Notes under the pieces: generated by a model
Told to the model about the DNA's origin: nothing
The model's input: the letters and a program-made list of their open reading frames with translations, nothing else
Databases searched by the model: none
Position numbers and translations under genes: made by a program
NCBI GenBank assembly: GCA_009760855.2
Contig: WPIO01000021.1
Coordinates: 4,713,501 to 4,777,500 of the forward strand
DNA: 64,000 nt
Reading direction: 5' to 3'
Source of the DNA: Cristatella mucedo
Taxonomy: Eukaryota > Bryozoa > Phylactolaemata > Cristatellidae
Part shown: piece after piece, positions 33,832-47,640 of the stretch
How positions within the stretch are numbered: position 1 is the first letter of the stretch
How the letters are laid out: each line of letters begins with the position of its first letter

Positions 33832-34266
33832 GTTTAAGACAGATAAGCCTAGCTGCTGAGTAAACACTTTTGCACAGGGCAGAAGAACTACGAGAAGTGA
33901 GTTTCAGGAGTTAACAAAAAATGTAAAAAAATGCATATTCCGATGTATTATCCCTGTTTAAGCAGGCCCAAATTTAGGTTTGCAATGTTATGTTACTGAA
34001 AGTAGGCAGACTTTACTGTCAAGCCGGTCTAGAAAAAAGGGTCACTTTGGAATAGGACGTCAAGATTTCGTGCAGATGATATACGGGGCAAGCTGGCTGA
34101 ACCCTTTTAAGTGTTAAGTTTCCAATTTACGAGTAATACTTGGTTTTCCCGTAACTAGTTGGTTAGTTTTAAAGTAAATCAGTTTGAGAAAGTTTGTTGC
34201 CATCCTAGTGCGAATGTCAGCAATAAACGTCAGCAATACAATACGTCCAGCAAAAAAAATCCTAGC

Positions 34267-34429
34267 TGTTTAAACAGCCTCTGTTTGTATAGCGACAGAA
34301 GAGTCTCGATGGCTATTACCACCGTTTGCAGTGGCGATAAAGGATCGCCCATCGCAGGAATTGAACCCACGACCTCGGGACCGAGGTCATGAAAGCAACC
34401 GCCTTACCTAGTGTGCCATCGCGGCTCAC
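34267..34429 (-). mobile_element. SINE-A inserted in LINE A
   Basis: This is the best SINE-A head. Minus strand GTGAGCCGCGATGGCACAC, TAGGTAAGGCGG (A-box) and GTGGGTTCAATTCCTGC (B-box GGTTCAATTCC), then the body and TTCTGTCGCTATACAAACAG. Confidence 0.85.
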
Positions 34430-34620
34430 CAAGAGAGCTGAGAAAATTTAACGCGCTGGACGGCTGGAGGGATTAAAGCAAAAGTACGGGGTGAGTGTCA
34501 CTTGCATACAAGTGAACGCCAAGATTGTGTTTGGCGATCAAATCGGAAAGAGGGATGAAGTAGAAACTATTAAAAGAAACAGACCGAGCACAGAGCCTTG
34601 AGGTACTCCGTGCTATAGAG

Positions 34621-34818
34621 CAGTGGCTCTCTACCTTCCTAATGCCCTTTAATGCAGTTCCTTATGTTGTGGCGACCCCCAACCATAAAACTATAGTGTG
34701 CGAAATGTGTGTTTTCCGATGGTCTTAGGCGACCCCCCCTGCGAAAGGGTCGTTCGACCCCCAAAGGGGGTCGAACGACCCAAAGGGGGTCGAACGACGC
34801 ACAGGTTGAGTACCGCTA
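34621..34818 (+). mobile_element. SPIN-type nonautonomous hAT element
   Basis: Terminal repeats CAGTGGCTCTCTACC and GGTTGAGTACCGCTA flank 198 bp. The interior has CTTCCTAATGCC, TTTAATGCAGTTCCTTATG, CGACCCCCAACCATAAAA, TTTTCCGATGGTCTTAGGCG and GAAAGGGTCGTTCGACCCCC, the hallmark of SPIN (SPace INvaders) elements as I recall them. The 8-bp target duplications CTATAGAG and CTTTAGAG differ at one base. A short internal duplication of GGGGGTCGAACGACCC is present. No transposase. Confidence 0.87.
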
Positions 34819-34894
34819 CTTTAGAGAAGCTCCTTGAATGACGGTTGCTCGTTGGCATCAATGTTCTTGAGTCTCCCATATGAGATATGAGTTA

Positions 34895-34966
34895 TATGAT
34901 ATCATTTACACTATTATATTACATATATATATATATATGACATTATTACGATATGTGATATTATAC

Positions 34967-35000
<34 letters not shown>
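34895..35000. repeat. (TA)n-rich patch
   Basis: Two TA runs separated by TGACATTATTACGATATGTG; it lies inside the disrupted LINE. Confidence 0.85.
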
Positions 35001-35003
<3 letters not shown>

Positions 35004-35159
35004 ATTGTTATAATATCCCACAGAGATATGACGTAACCTTTGAAGGTCAGTGCGAGCGATGCCCAGGTGAGATGAGAGGAGCTCGAGAAAGACGATCAAT
35101 AGCATCAAACGCTGCCATAAGATAAAGCAAAGCGAACGGAGACTCTACGCTGAATCGAT

Positions 35160-35610
35160 ACAGCTCGGTATTCCTCTTGCTGATGTGATCGCTAAGCACA
35201 AGAAAAGCTTTCACTTCTATGCAGGTGACACTCAGTAGTTTTGTTTTGATCTCTCACAGCCCTCTAGCACCTCGAATTCTTTACGCACCAATGCTGCATG
35301 TATTGTGACGTCCGAACATGGATGGCAGCAAAATTTCCCAAATTAAATGACCGCGGAACCAACTTACTAGTTATGGGCAAGCCAAGTGTAAATCAAAAAA
35401 TTGAAAAGCTTAACGGTAATAAACGGTTCTGCCAGCATATCTCCTATTAAATCTGCACGAAATCTAGATGACCTGTTCCAAAATGACCTTGCACTACAGG
35501 ATCACATTAGCTCCACAGGAAAGTCGGCATACTTTCTGCTGCATTTACATTGCTAATTTAGGCTTGCTTAAACAGGGATACTACATCCATGTTGCAAGCA
35601 GCAGCCACTC
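35160..35610 (+). mobile_element. LINE A RT fragment
   Basis: Plus-strand RT from the LADVIAKHK region (HFYAGDTQ, a YADD variant broken by a stop) to the thumb (RNLDDLFQNDLALQD). It is arranged head-to-head with the preceding minus-strand copy. Confidence 0.75.
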
Positions 35611-35749
35611 TCGCGCCGAGGCGAGGCCGCCCGACACGCCTCTAAAATCTCGCCCCAAGGCTGGTGGCCTCTTTTTTTTATTTCTTGTAGCCATTCGGGA
35701 AGAGCCGGGAGCTTCGGGGAGGGGGTATGGAGGGATGGGGATGGCAATA

Positions 35750-35892
35750 TGTATATATAATTCATTTATATAGCGCCCTAAGAGAACTTAATCTCTATTC
35801 AGGCGCTTCACATATGCCTCGTGGCTCGAGCCCACGACCTCAGTTAGACCTAGGTCGGGGCGAGCACCTTAACCGCTAGACCAAACCAGCTA
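35750..35892 (-). mobile_element. SINE-B, reference-quality copy
   Basis: Minus strand: TTTGGTCTAGCGGTTAAGG (A-box), GTGGGCTCGAGCCACG (B-box), then a tail GTGAAGCGCCTGAATAGAG, TTAAGTTCTCTTAGGGCGC and TATATAAATGAATTATA. That tail is clearly related to the LINE A 3' end. Confidence 0.87.
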
Positions 35893-36062
35893 TGTTCTCG
35901 GCGAATTAATGACTGCGGCAGCCCGGCTCGCCTCTTCAGCCAGACCTACCAGGTGGGGGGAGGCGTTAGCCCCTTTAGCGCCCCTCTACCTGCACCCGCT
36001 GGCGGCACTTCGTCGGCTCTGCACGTGGCCACTCAAGATCCGCGCCTCGAGAGCTCGGTTAC

Positions 36063-36245
36063 GTGTTTAGCGAGATCGGCCTACGCCACCGCCGCCGCCG
36101 CCGCGAGGTCGAGGCGCCGCCCGAGCGGTTACCGAGGTGCGGTTACATCCGTGATTACTGCGAGGGCTGCGCTCAAAGAAAGCCGCCGGTCGATTGCGCT
36201 ACGGCTGCGTGCACGCTTGAGCAGCGTTGCCACGGCAGTCGATGA
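36063..36245 (+). CDS. Possible cysteine-rich exon
   Basis: A GC-rich frame reads RCGYIRDYCEGCAQRKPPVD, then CATAACTLEQRCHG, giving six Cys in 31 residues. That spacing suggests a small disulfide-rich secreted module. A donor-like GTAAGG follows at 36247, but the frame meets TGA just before it and there is no clear acceptor or signal peptide. Weak. Confidence 0.22.
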   Translation: MFSEIGLRHRRRRREVEAPPERLPRCGYIRDYCEGCAQRKPPVDCATAACTLEQRCHGSR

Positions 36246-36359
36246 CGTAAGGCGCTGGCGCGAGATTCGCTGAAGCCTCGCACTTGCTGCTCTGCACCGG
36301 TGCTTCACAGGTGACGCAAGGTAGCGTTAGTTAGCGGGATCGTTAGCAGGATCACTAGC

Positions 36360-36490
36360 AGGCGCTCTCCAAATCGACCTAGGCCCGGGCCCGCCTAGGC
36401 GGCACAGGACCTCGGCCTACCGGCCTGGCATAGGCCCGGCGCCACGCAGCCCAGGCCCGACCTAGCCGGGCCTGGGCTGCGTGGCTATGC
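36360..36490. repeat. GC-rich palindromic segment
   Basis: Perfect 19-bp arms 36441-36459 and 36467-36485 (GCCACGCAGCCCAGGCCCG and its complement) with a 7-bp loop, in a CpG-rich region of further short GGCCTAGG-type palindromes. Confidence 0.9.
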
Positions 36491-36804
36491 GCGTGATCGC
36501 TAGCAAGTACGTTTCGGCAACTTTTGCTGCGATACGTGTCACGATAGCCCGCGAGGTCCGGCTCACGACTCCGTAGCGTGACCGCGGACTCATCGCAGGC
36601 CTCAGGTAGCGGAAAGAAAAAGAAGCGGATGCTAGCGGGGATATGTCCCACCGCCGGCTCATCGCACCGCTATAACCGGCGTGAGTTTGTACTTTACTTT
36701 CCGGTCACCTGTCATAGCTTACTTAGCCCAGCCAGCGCCCAGAGGCGACCCAGCACTTTCCGTGGGCTCCGGACCAGCGTCTGGCGAGGCCATGGGCGCC
36801 ATCT

Positions 36805-36813
36805 TATATAAAT
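36805..36813 (+). promoter_or_regulatory. TATA box of the orphan two-exon gene
   Basis: TATATAAAT lies about 70 bp before ATG 36879 in a CpG-rich stretch, a plausible core promoter with a start site near 36840. Confidence 0.4.
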
Positions 36814-36878
36814 AGCCGCTCGTAACGGGTAGGCCGCAGATTGTTTCAATTGCCAGACGCGCCCGAATAGGCTGCACA

Positions 36879-41260
<4,382 letters not shown>

Positions 41261-41633
41261 CCGTGAACGGACGCCGCCATTGACCTCGAGCTTGCCGCGA
41301 GCATGGGAGCTTTGAATTTTAACGACGGAGTTCAGGCGAGACGGGGAGCGAGCGAGCGAGAGGTAGACATCTTTGATGAGACAGCCGCCGCAGCATCGAG
41401 CCCTCGACATCGGTCCGCGACGACGTCGTAGAGGCCAGAAGAAGAAGTTCTGGTGAAGGCGCCGAACGTTGCGTGACGCGGCGTCCGAGCTAACAGTGCT
41501 CTCGTCGTGTGTAACCCCAACCCCAACTTACGGCATGTGCAAAACTGTTAGTTAAAATATTAGTTAAAGCAAGTGTTTTTGTTAACGATTCGCACGACAC
41601 TCGTTACGTTGCGCCCTGAGCGAAGGTACTAAC

Positions 41634-41639
41634 AATAAA
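41634..41639 (+). terminator. Candidate poly(A) signal for the orphan gene
   Basis: AATAAA lies about 375 bp after the TGA at 41260, in sequence without coding features. Confidence 0.4.
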
Positions 41640-42520
41640 CCAAACGTTTTTTTTGTATTCAATTCAGGGCACCACTACTCCGCTGGCTACAGCTTCGCTT
41701 GAATTTAGTTTGAAAAAGACGTGTGCGGCGTGTGCGGCACTTCATGCAAAAGAGGCAACAGATTTCATTCAAGAAGCTCAAAAGCGAGTTCCACGCTCTT
41801 TCACTTCCACTTTCACTTTCACTTTCCCTTGCAGCACACTTTTCTCACCGCCCGCGTGAGCTGAATCCTTTCAGGTCCAATCCTGCGCTCGGTTTTCCAT
41901 TTGCCTTGTTAAGAAAAAACACGCATCGTCGGAGCGTGCGTGATGCGCAGCAGAAGCAGGAGCAGGAGTTCTGAAAAAATGTTCATGTCGGAACTAATAA
42001 TGCGCCTATCTATCAAACGACGCACTGTCCGTAAAACCTGTCGGTCTCTACGTCCGTCAAACCGGAGCACTTTATGAAGCCGCACTGCATTACTGCGGTC
42101 ATAGAGTAAGCCAAGTCTTGCAAACGAGTTCGCAATTTCTGTAGCTTAGCTTCACTTGGTGAGTCACTATGAGTCGATGGCCTGTGCTGAGATGCACTGG
42201 CCGAAGCCAGTTTCCTTTGATAAGGTAACCAAATCTCCTTCACGACGACGTCTTTTTCCACGCCGTGACTCCGTCGCATTAGCTGCTAATCCGTATCGTC
42301 CTCTCCATGGAGCTTTCCATCTTCGAGTTCATTTACACGGTCACTCACCAGAGTCACCCGGGCTCAATGAAGCCATCGCGAACCCGGTGAACCGCTTCTC
42401 CAGGGGTGTGTCAGTCCCTTTATGACCACCAACCCGTTATGTCCGTTAGGCAGACGCCGCACGAGAAGTGGGCAAATGTCGATGACAAGAGTTCAATACT
42501 GCACCGCCGACACGGCGACT
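41640..42520. other. No gene seen
   Basis: Acceptor-like CAATTCAG at 41667 precedes an open stretch (41668-41859), but nothing is recognised. (CTTTCA)n patch near 41800-41830. Confidence 0.35.
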
Positions 42521-42559
42521 ACAGGTCTACTGACTATTCGCAGCAAGTTGAGGGACGAG

Positions 42560-42750
42560 AAGAGTTTGCATGCTGACCCTGTGCATGTCACCCCTAACCA
42601 TATTATTCATTTCGTTTGTTTTTCAAGCAGGATTTTACTCACCATTCAATTGCATTTCACTTTGCAGTAAATGTAAAGCGCCTAGAGAGAGATTGAGTTC
42701 TCTGAGGGCACTTTATCAAGTGAATTATTATTATTATTATTATTATTAAT
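42560..42750 (+). mobile_element. LINE A 3' UTR and tail
   Basis: GCATGCTGACCCTGTGCATG, CACCATTCAATTGCATTTC, GTAAAGCGCCTAGAGAGAG, TTCTCTGAGGGCACTTTATC and (ATT)n. It is well preserved. Confidence 0.9.
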
Positions 42751-42789
42751 GCTGTCTTTTACTTGCTTCTGACAGCGGTAATAGTCGGG

Positions 42790-44312
42790 CCTACACTCAC
42801 TAGAAACAGCCTACCCTATATCGTCAAATGTACGCAACTTTCTTCGAGAGTCTTCCTTCTGCAATTCTTATCCAAGACACTGGAATAAGTAGCCGCCCAG
42901 CAACGATTGCATCAATTCATCAGATCTCTGTAGAAAGTTCTAATCAGCATTTAGAGCTGGCCGTTCCAAGGACACAGCTCTGCTTCGGATTTACAGCGAA
43001 CTTCTAAAAGATGCTGATCAGGGTATCAGGCCTCCATTTTTTCTCGATGCTCCTTGATTTATCAGCAGCATTGGAAACCGTCGACAGGATTGGAAGCTTT
43101 CTTCTGAAGCGCCGTGACTCGACCCGCCGGCCCAGTACTAAACTGCGTTAGATCCAACCTCAGTGAGAGATATGTCAGAGTGTAGATGCTAATGGCTGTA
43201 AGCCATCTATGGAGTTCCAAAAGTGCCGGGTCGTACCTCAGGTTTCGGTCTCAGGGCCCTCATCTTTTCGCTATCCATACTCTCCCTCTGGCAAATGTGA
43301 TAACCAAACACGATCTTGACTTTCATTTCTAAGCCGATGACACCCAGCAGGTCTATCAATCCTTCGAACCATCAAAGCCTTGCTCCTCATCGACTTACTT
43401 GATTCGCACACATCCTGTATCGACAACTTTCGTGTTCGGATGGCTATTAACATACTAAAGCTTAACGATTGTAAGACTAATCTAATTATAGACAAACTTC
43501 GGCGTCGCGTGAAATGTGGATAAATTAGCATCATTGGTTAAGCTAACATCACTTCGGTGACGTTTGCTCGTAATCTAGGCGTACTGTTTCAAAACGACTT
43601 GTCATCATGTGAATACATTTCCTTCACTGTCGTTGGCCTATTTTCAGTTAAGATAGATTTCCAAAGTCAAGACCTGCATAGATAAGAGACTGGCTGCCAA
43701 ACTAGTTCACGCTTGCGATGCACCTCGTCCGGATTACTGTACCATTCCTTCAATGCACTGGCTACCAGTCAAGAGACGGATTGACTTCAAGGTTTTGTCG
43801 CTCACTTTTAGGTCACTTCGTTCTTTGGCTCCAGCCTATCTCTCAGATATACTCCTCCACCAGACCACGCATCGTACCACCCGCTTTTTGGAATCCAACA
43901 GTTAACAAATACCTCGTACAAACCTTAACTCCTTTGGAGACCGTGCATTTAGTTCGTATGCTCCAAAAGCCTGAAACTCCCTTCCGACTTGCGTCAGAAC
44001 ATCCCTTGACTTGACCACATTAAAAAAGAACTTGAAAACACACCTATTTAGGGCAGCATTTAGTGGATCCCTTTGATTCGTCCTTCACGTGCTTATGCGT
44101 GCTGACACTGTGCATGCTGCCACTAACAACATTTGGATGCTGACCCTGTGCATGTCACCCCTAACCATGTTATTCATTTTGTTCGTATATCAAGCATGAT
44201 ATTACTCACCATTCAATTGCATTTCCCTTTGCATCAAATGTAAAGCGCCTAGTGAGAGATTGAGTTCGCTGAGGGCGCTTTATCAAGTGCATTGTTATTA
44301 CTATTATTATTC
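42790..44312 (+). mobile_element. LINE A, RT to 3' end
   Basis: RT from the FRAGRSKDTALLRIYSELL region through a degraded palm and thumb (HWLPVKRRIDFKVLSLTFRS) to tail GTAAAGCGCCTAGTGAGAG and (ATT)n. Many frameshifts. Confidence 0.85.
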
Positions 44313-44319
44313 AATCCGG

Positions 44320-45425
44320 GATTTCCGGCCCGTGCCCTCCTTGGTCTGTGTGCTTCCCGGACCTTCACCGTTAGATTCGTCTCTCACTGGTGCGAAACTC
44401 GGCGGCTCCTCAATGGGGACAATGGCGCAGCTGCCACATCACCTGCCACTGCATATACTCTGCTGCCACTTCGGGGAGATTCTCGACAAAAGAGCAGCGG
44501 CTACGATTATCATTATTATATTCACCAAACAAGTGTTGTGCGAGCGAACCATGCGGCCATTTGACGTAACAATAATCTGAAGGGAAATAATGGCACAAGT
44601 TATCTGAATCAAACGTCTGGGTCAGCCTGCCAAAAACCATCACTAAATGTGTCATAAAAGAAAGAAATCTCTTATATTGCTCTAACAGTTTGGGTCGTTG
44701 ATGAGGTATCTCTTTTGAAATACTATGGTGGCAGGCTCACCTCCTGCTGCATATAAAATGCATATTGGAGGTTACTGTAATATTGATTATTGACTAATAC
44801 AGTGGCTCTCCGACATCGCTGATGTGTTACCGGTTGTTAACTAGCACCTGAAAGTAGCAGTCGGTTTTGTGGCAAGGTTTGTCTGGTGGCAGCGGTATAA
44901 TTTACTCGCCGCTTTCTAAAAATAACCTCTGTGTTTAACAGATTAAACAGTCTCGTTGATATTATTACGACAAGGCCTAAACGTAGGGAATTACGAGCAC
45001 GCACCTTACAATTTTCGAAGACCTCGGCTGATTAGTCAGCTTTAGAACTTTCAGATGTTGGAGATCAAGATATGACACGGGCACCACAAATGGTGTGAAA
45101 GCCGAGTGTACAAAATTTGAGACAGTGAATTAAAGGTAAAACAAATGCATGCCTCTTGGATTAGCGATGTTTTGGAGAGATCAAACTGACCGTGTTTCGG
45201 ATTGCTGTTTCTGCATCACTAACGTGAAGGGCTTCAGCAAGAAGAATAAGCATACAATTCAATATCTATCTATTTCTACCTACCGTCAGCGATGAGAACT
45301 GAAAGCACATTGAGGAGGTGGGAGTTTCTGTTCCAACTGTTATACTTGACGATATATTGACTGAGAATGACTCGAGCTCAACTAAATGTGAACTTGATGA
45401 CATGTAATGTAAATTAATGAGTTTT
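44320..45425. other. No gene seen
   Basis: AT-rich unassigned DNA between a LINE end and the repeated-ORF relic. Confidence 0.4.
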
Positions 45426-45429
45426 TTTT

Positions 45430-46600
45430 GATGTTCCAACGCCTAAAATAATTCGAAATCTGATCTTGATGACTTAGTGAGAGTCCTTAAACTGCCCAAA
45501 GAGTCGGCTGAAGTCTTCATTTCTAGATTAAAAGAGAAAAATTTTCTTGCACCGGACATACATTTTCGTGGTAAAGACATCGTGAGATGGAATTTATTTC
45601 GTTCTTTTCAAGAAAGAATTCACTTGTCCGTTGCAGCAACGTCGAAGGTTGGGGTTATCAATTTGAGACTAAGTGCTACGATCCAAAACTTATCTGAGAC
45701 TCTTCGCTGATTCATCGAACCACAGTTTAAAGGGAGTTTTACTTCGCAGTGGAAACAAACTATCCTTTTTGCCGATTGCGCACTCTGAACAGCTGGAAGG
45801 AACTTACGGAACACGAAAATACTACCCGGTGAAATAAAATGGGATAGACACCGAGTGGCAGATATGCATGCGGCTGGCGGCTACACGACGCATCCGTGCC
45901 TTGCACGTCTGTGAGGCATTTTTGATCATGCCCTTCATAGGAAATCAAAATTCATAGGATTCGTAGTCTCGAGCTCGTGCTCTTCGTTACCGAAAGAAAG
46001 GCTGACCAGAGCAAACACATTTCGTGCCAGGTAGTGACAACGTCCGAGAGCCTCTACGTGTCGACAGCGAGAAACTGCTCCTTCCTCCCTTGCGCATGAG
46101 GGCTGGACAAATGACAAACTATTTTAAGGCTCTGAACCAAGACGGTGACATCTTTAAGTACTTACAAGAAAAGTTCCTCGAATTAACGAAGCAAATATAA
46201 AAGCTGACATTTTCTTTGGTCCAAAGATCAGAGAATTTTTCAAAAACAACCGACGGTTTAGATGCAAAAAATTGCTGAGCCAGAGCTGCAGGCAAGGAAT
46301 GGATTTTAAGTGCGTAGTAGAGAACTTTCTCGGCAATCAAGTCTGTTGACTACGAGCGAATAATTTAGAACACGATTTAACGCTACGTGGAACTGGGCAG
46401 CAAAATAAGTGTTACGATACATTTTCCAAACTCTCGCCTTGCCTAATTCTCATCAAATGTAAGAGCATTCATCGAGGAACAGTGTGAGAGGTTCTAGCAG
46501 GAGACGTGTGAAGTGGAGCGTAGATATCAAGGCCGTTGAGATGCTAACATGATGGCCGATGATATACTGTTGGCGCCTGAGGCTCAGCTGCTGAGCATAG
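45430..46600 (+). pseudogene. Relic of a repeated invertebrate ORF family
   Basis: Broken plus-strand frames carry ordered motifs: LPKESAEVFISRLKEKNFLA, then QDGDIFKYLQEKFLELTKQ, a VENFLGNQ-like stretch, a FPNSRLA-like stretch, FIEEQCERF and RRYQGR-DANMMADD. From memory these match a repetitive family of uncharacterised proteins in insects, hydra and other invertebrates (versions of YQGRWDANMMADYCW). Its members spread like mobile elements but their function is unknown. Stops and frameshifts show this copy is dead. Confidence 0.6.
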
Positions 46601-46678
46601 CAGAAAGTCAAGAAAGAGCTTAAAAGCATTAAAAGCTAAATGAAGGAAGACTGTGTTTAAACTGTACATTATCTACAT

Positions 46679-46865
46679 CAACGGTTCTCAACCTTCCTAA
46701 TGCCGCGACCCTTTAATACAGTTCCTCGTGTTGTGGCCACCCCAACCATAAAGTCATTGTGTGCGAAATGTGGAAATGCGTGCTTTCCGATGGTCTTAGG
46801 CCACCCCTGTGAAAGGGGCGTTCGACCCCCAGATGGGGTTGCGACCCACAGGTTGAGAACCGCTG
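46679..46865 (+). mobile_element. SPIN-type nonautonomous hAT element
   Basis: Terminal repeats CAACGGTTCTCAACC and GGTTGAGAACCGCTG enclose 187 bp with CTTCCTAATGCCGCGACCC, TTTAATACAGTTCCTCGTG, TTTCCGATGGTCTTAGGCC and GCGACCCACAGGTTGAG. Target duplications ATCTACAT and ATCTAAAT differ at one base. It is closer to the SPIN ends than the copy at 34621. Confidence 0.92.
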
Positions 46866-46879
46866 ATCTAAATGGTATT

Positions 46880-47640
46880 GTTATTTAACGATTGTAAAAA
46901 CTCCATGCATTGCATGTGAAAGTATTATAAAATAGAAATGCAGAGTGCTAAAAGATCCCAACAGGCTGGGTTAAAGCGAGTTACAGATTTTGAAAGGGCA
47001 TCCCCAAATTTACTTGAATCACTTACTAGATTAAGAAAATGAAAAATTTTTCCATTTGCAGGCCGGTGCGCGATCACGCCAAATAGGAGTCGTACTAATT
47101 GGCATGACCATGCATTCCTATTGTCAATAAGCTGCGCTGGCTGTCGTTCAAGCGCATTTTTGGATGCTACTGCTGATGTCCCAGTGTTGGAAAATTGGGC
47201 ATCTCTCGAAGGACGCGTAGACAAAGCAAGTGGTGGTAAAAGCGGCAAGACAGAGCAACGGCGCCATCTACATTATTTCCCATCTGTTTTGAGCCGCCCG
47301 GCTTGCTCTCCCAATCCATTTCCACTAGAATTTGCTTACAGAATGCAAGTTTAATGTGCAATACATCCCCCCGATGATACACGACACGACTCTTGATTTA
47401 TTAGCAGAATGCGAATAACTTGGCTGAATAGAACTAACCGCCCGACTGAACTGATGCCGTTACTGCAAGTTTCTCATTCTTCCATACCCCGCGGTCTATT
47501 TAAGTCTGTTATGAAGGAGAAGTTGTCGTCAACTGCTAATCATTGAATTTTTAGGCGCTTGAAGTCCCTTCAAGGCAGTCCTTCGATTCTTGCGTACTGA
47601 GTACCTCTAACCGTCAGCAGTCAGTTGTGACGGAAATCTA
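46880..47640. other. Unassigned, possibly LINE upstream region
   Basis: Minus-strand frame 46925-47248 has no recognised domain. From about 47380 short phrases resemble the 55.8 kb LINE region. Confidence 0.35.

Larger units (their letters stand above)
32930..35115 (-). mobile_element. LINE A copy split by three later insertions
   Basis: Minus-strand LINE A can be followed from its (AAT)n tail (32930) to 33406, again 33832-34205, 34436-34620, 34827-34880 and about 35030-35115. The breaks hold a 425-bp GC-rich insert, a SINE-A and a SPIN hAT element, plus an AT-rich patch at 34895-35000. RT order is kept throughout. Confidence 0.8.

Noticed and set aside
34267..34429. True tRNA gene
   Set aside because: The head resembles a tRNA, but several copies share the same non-tRNA body and 3' end, and no intact cloverleaf is evident. 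It is a SINE.
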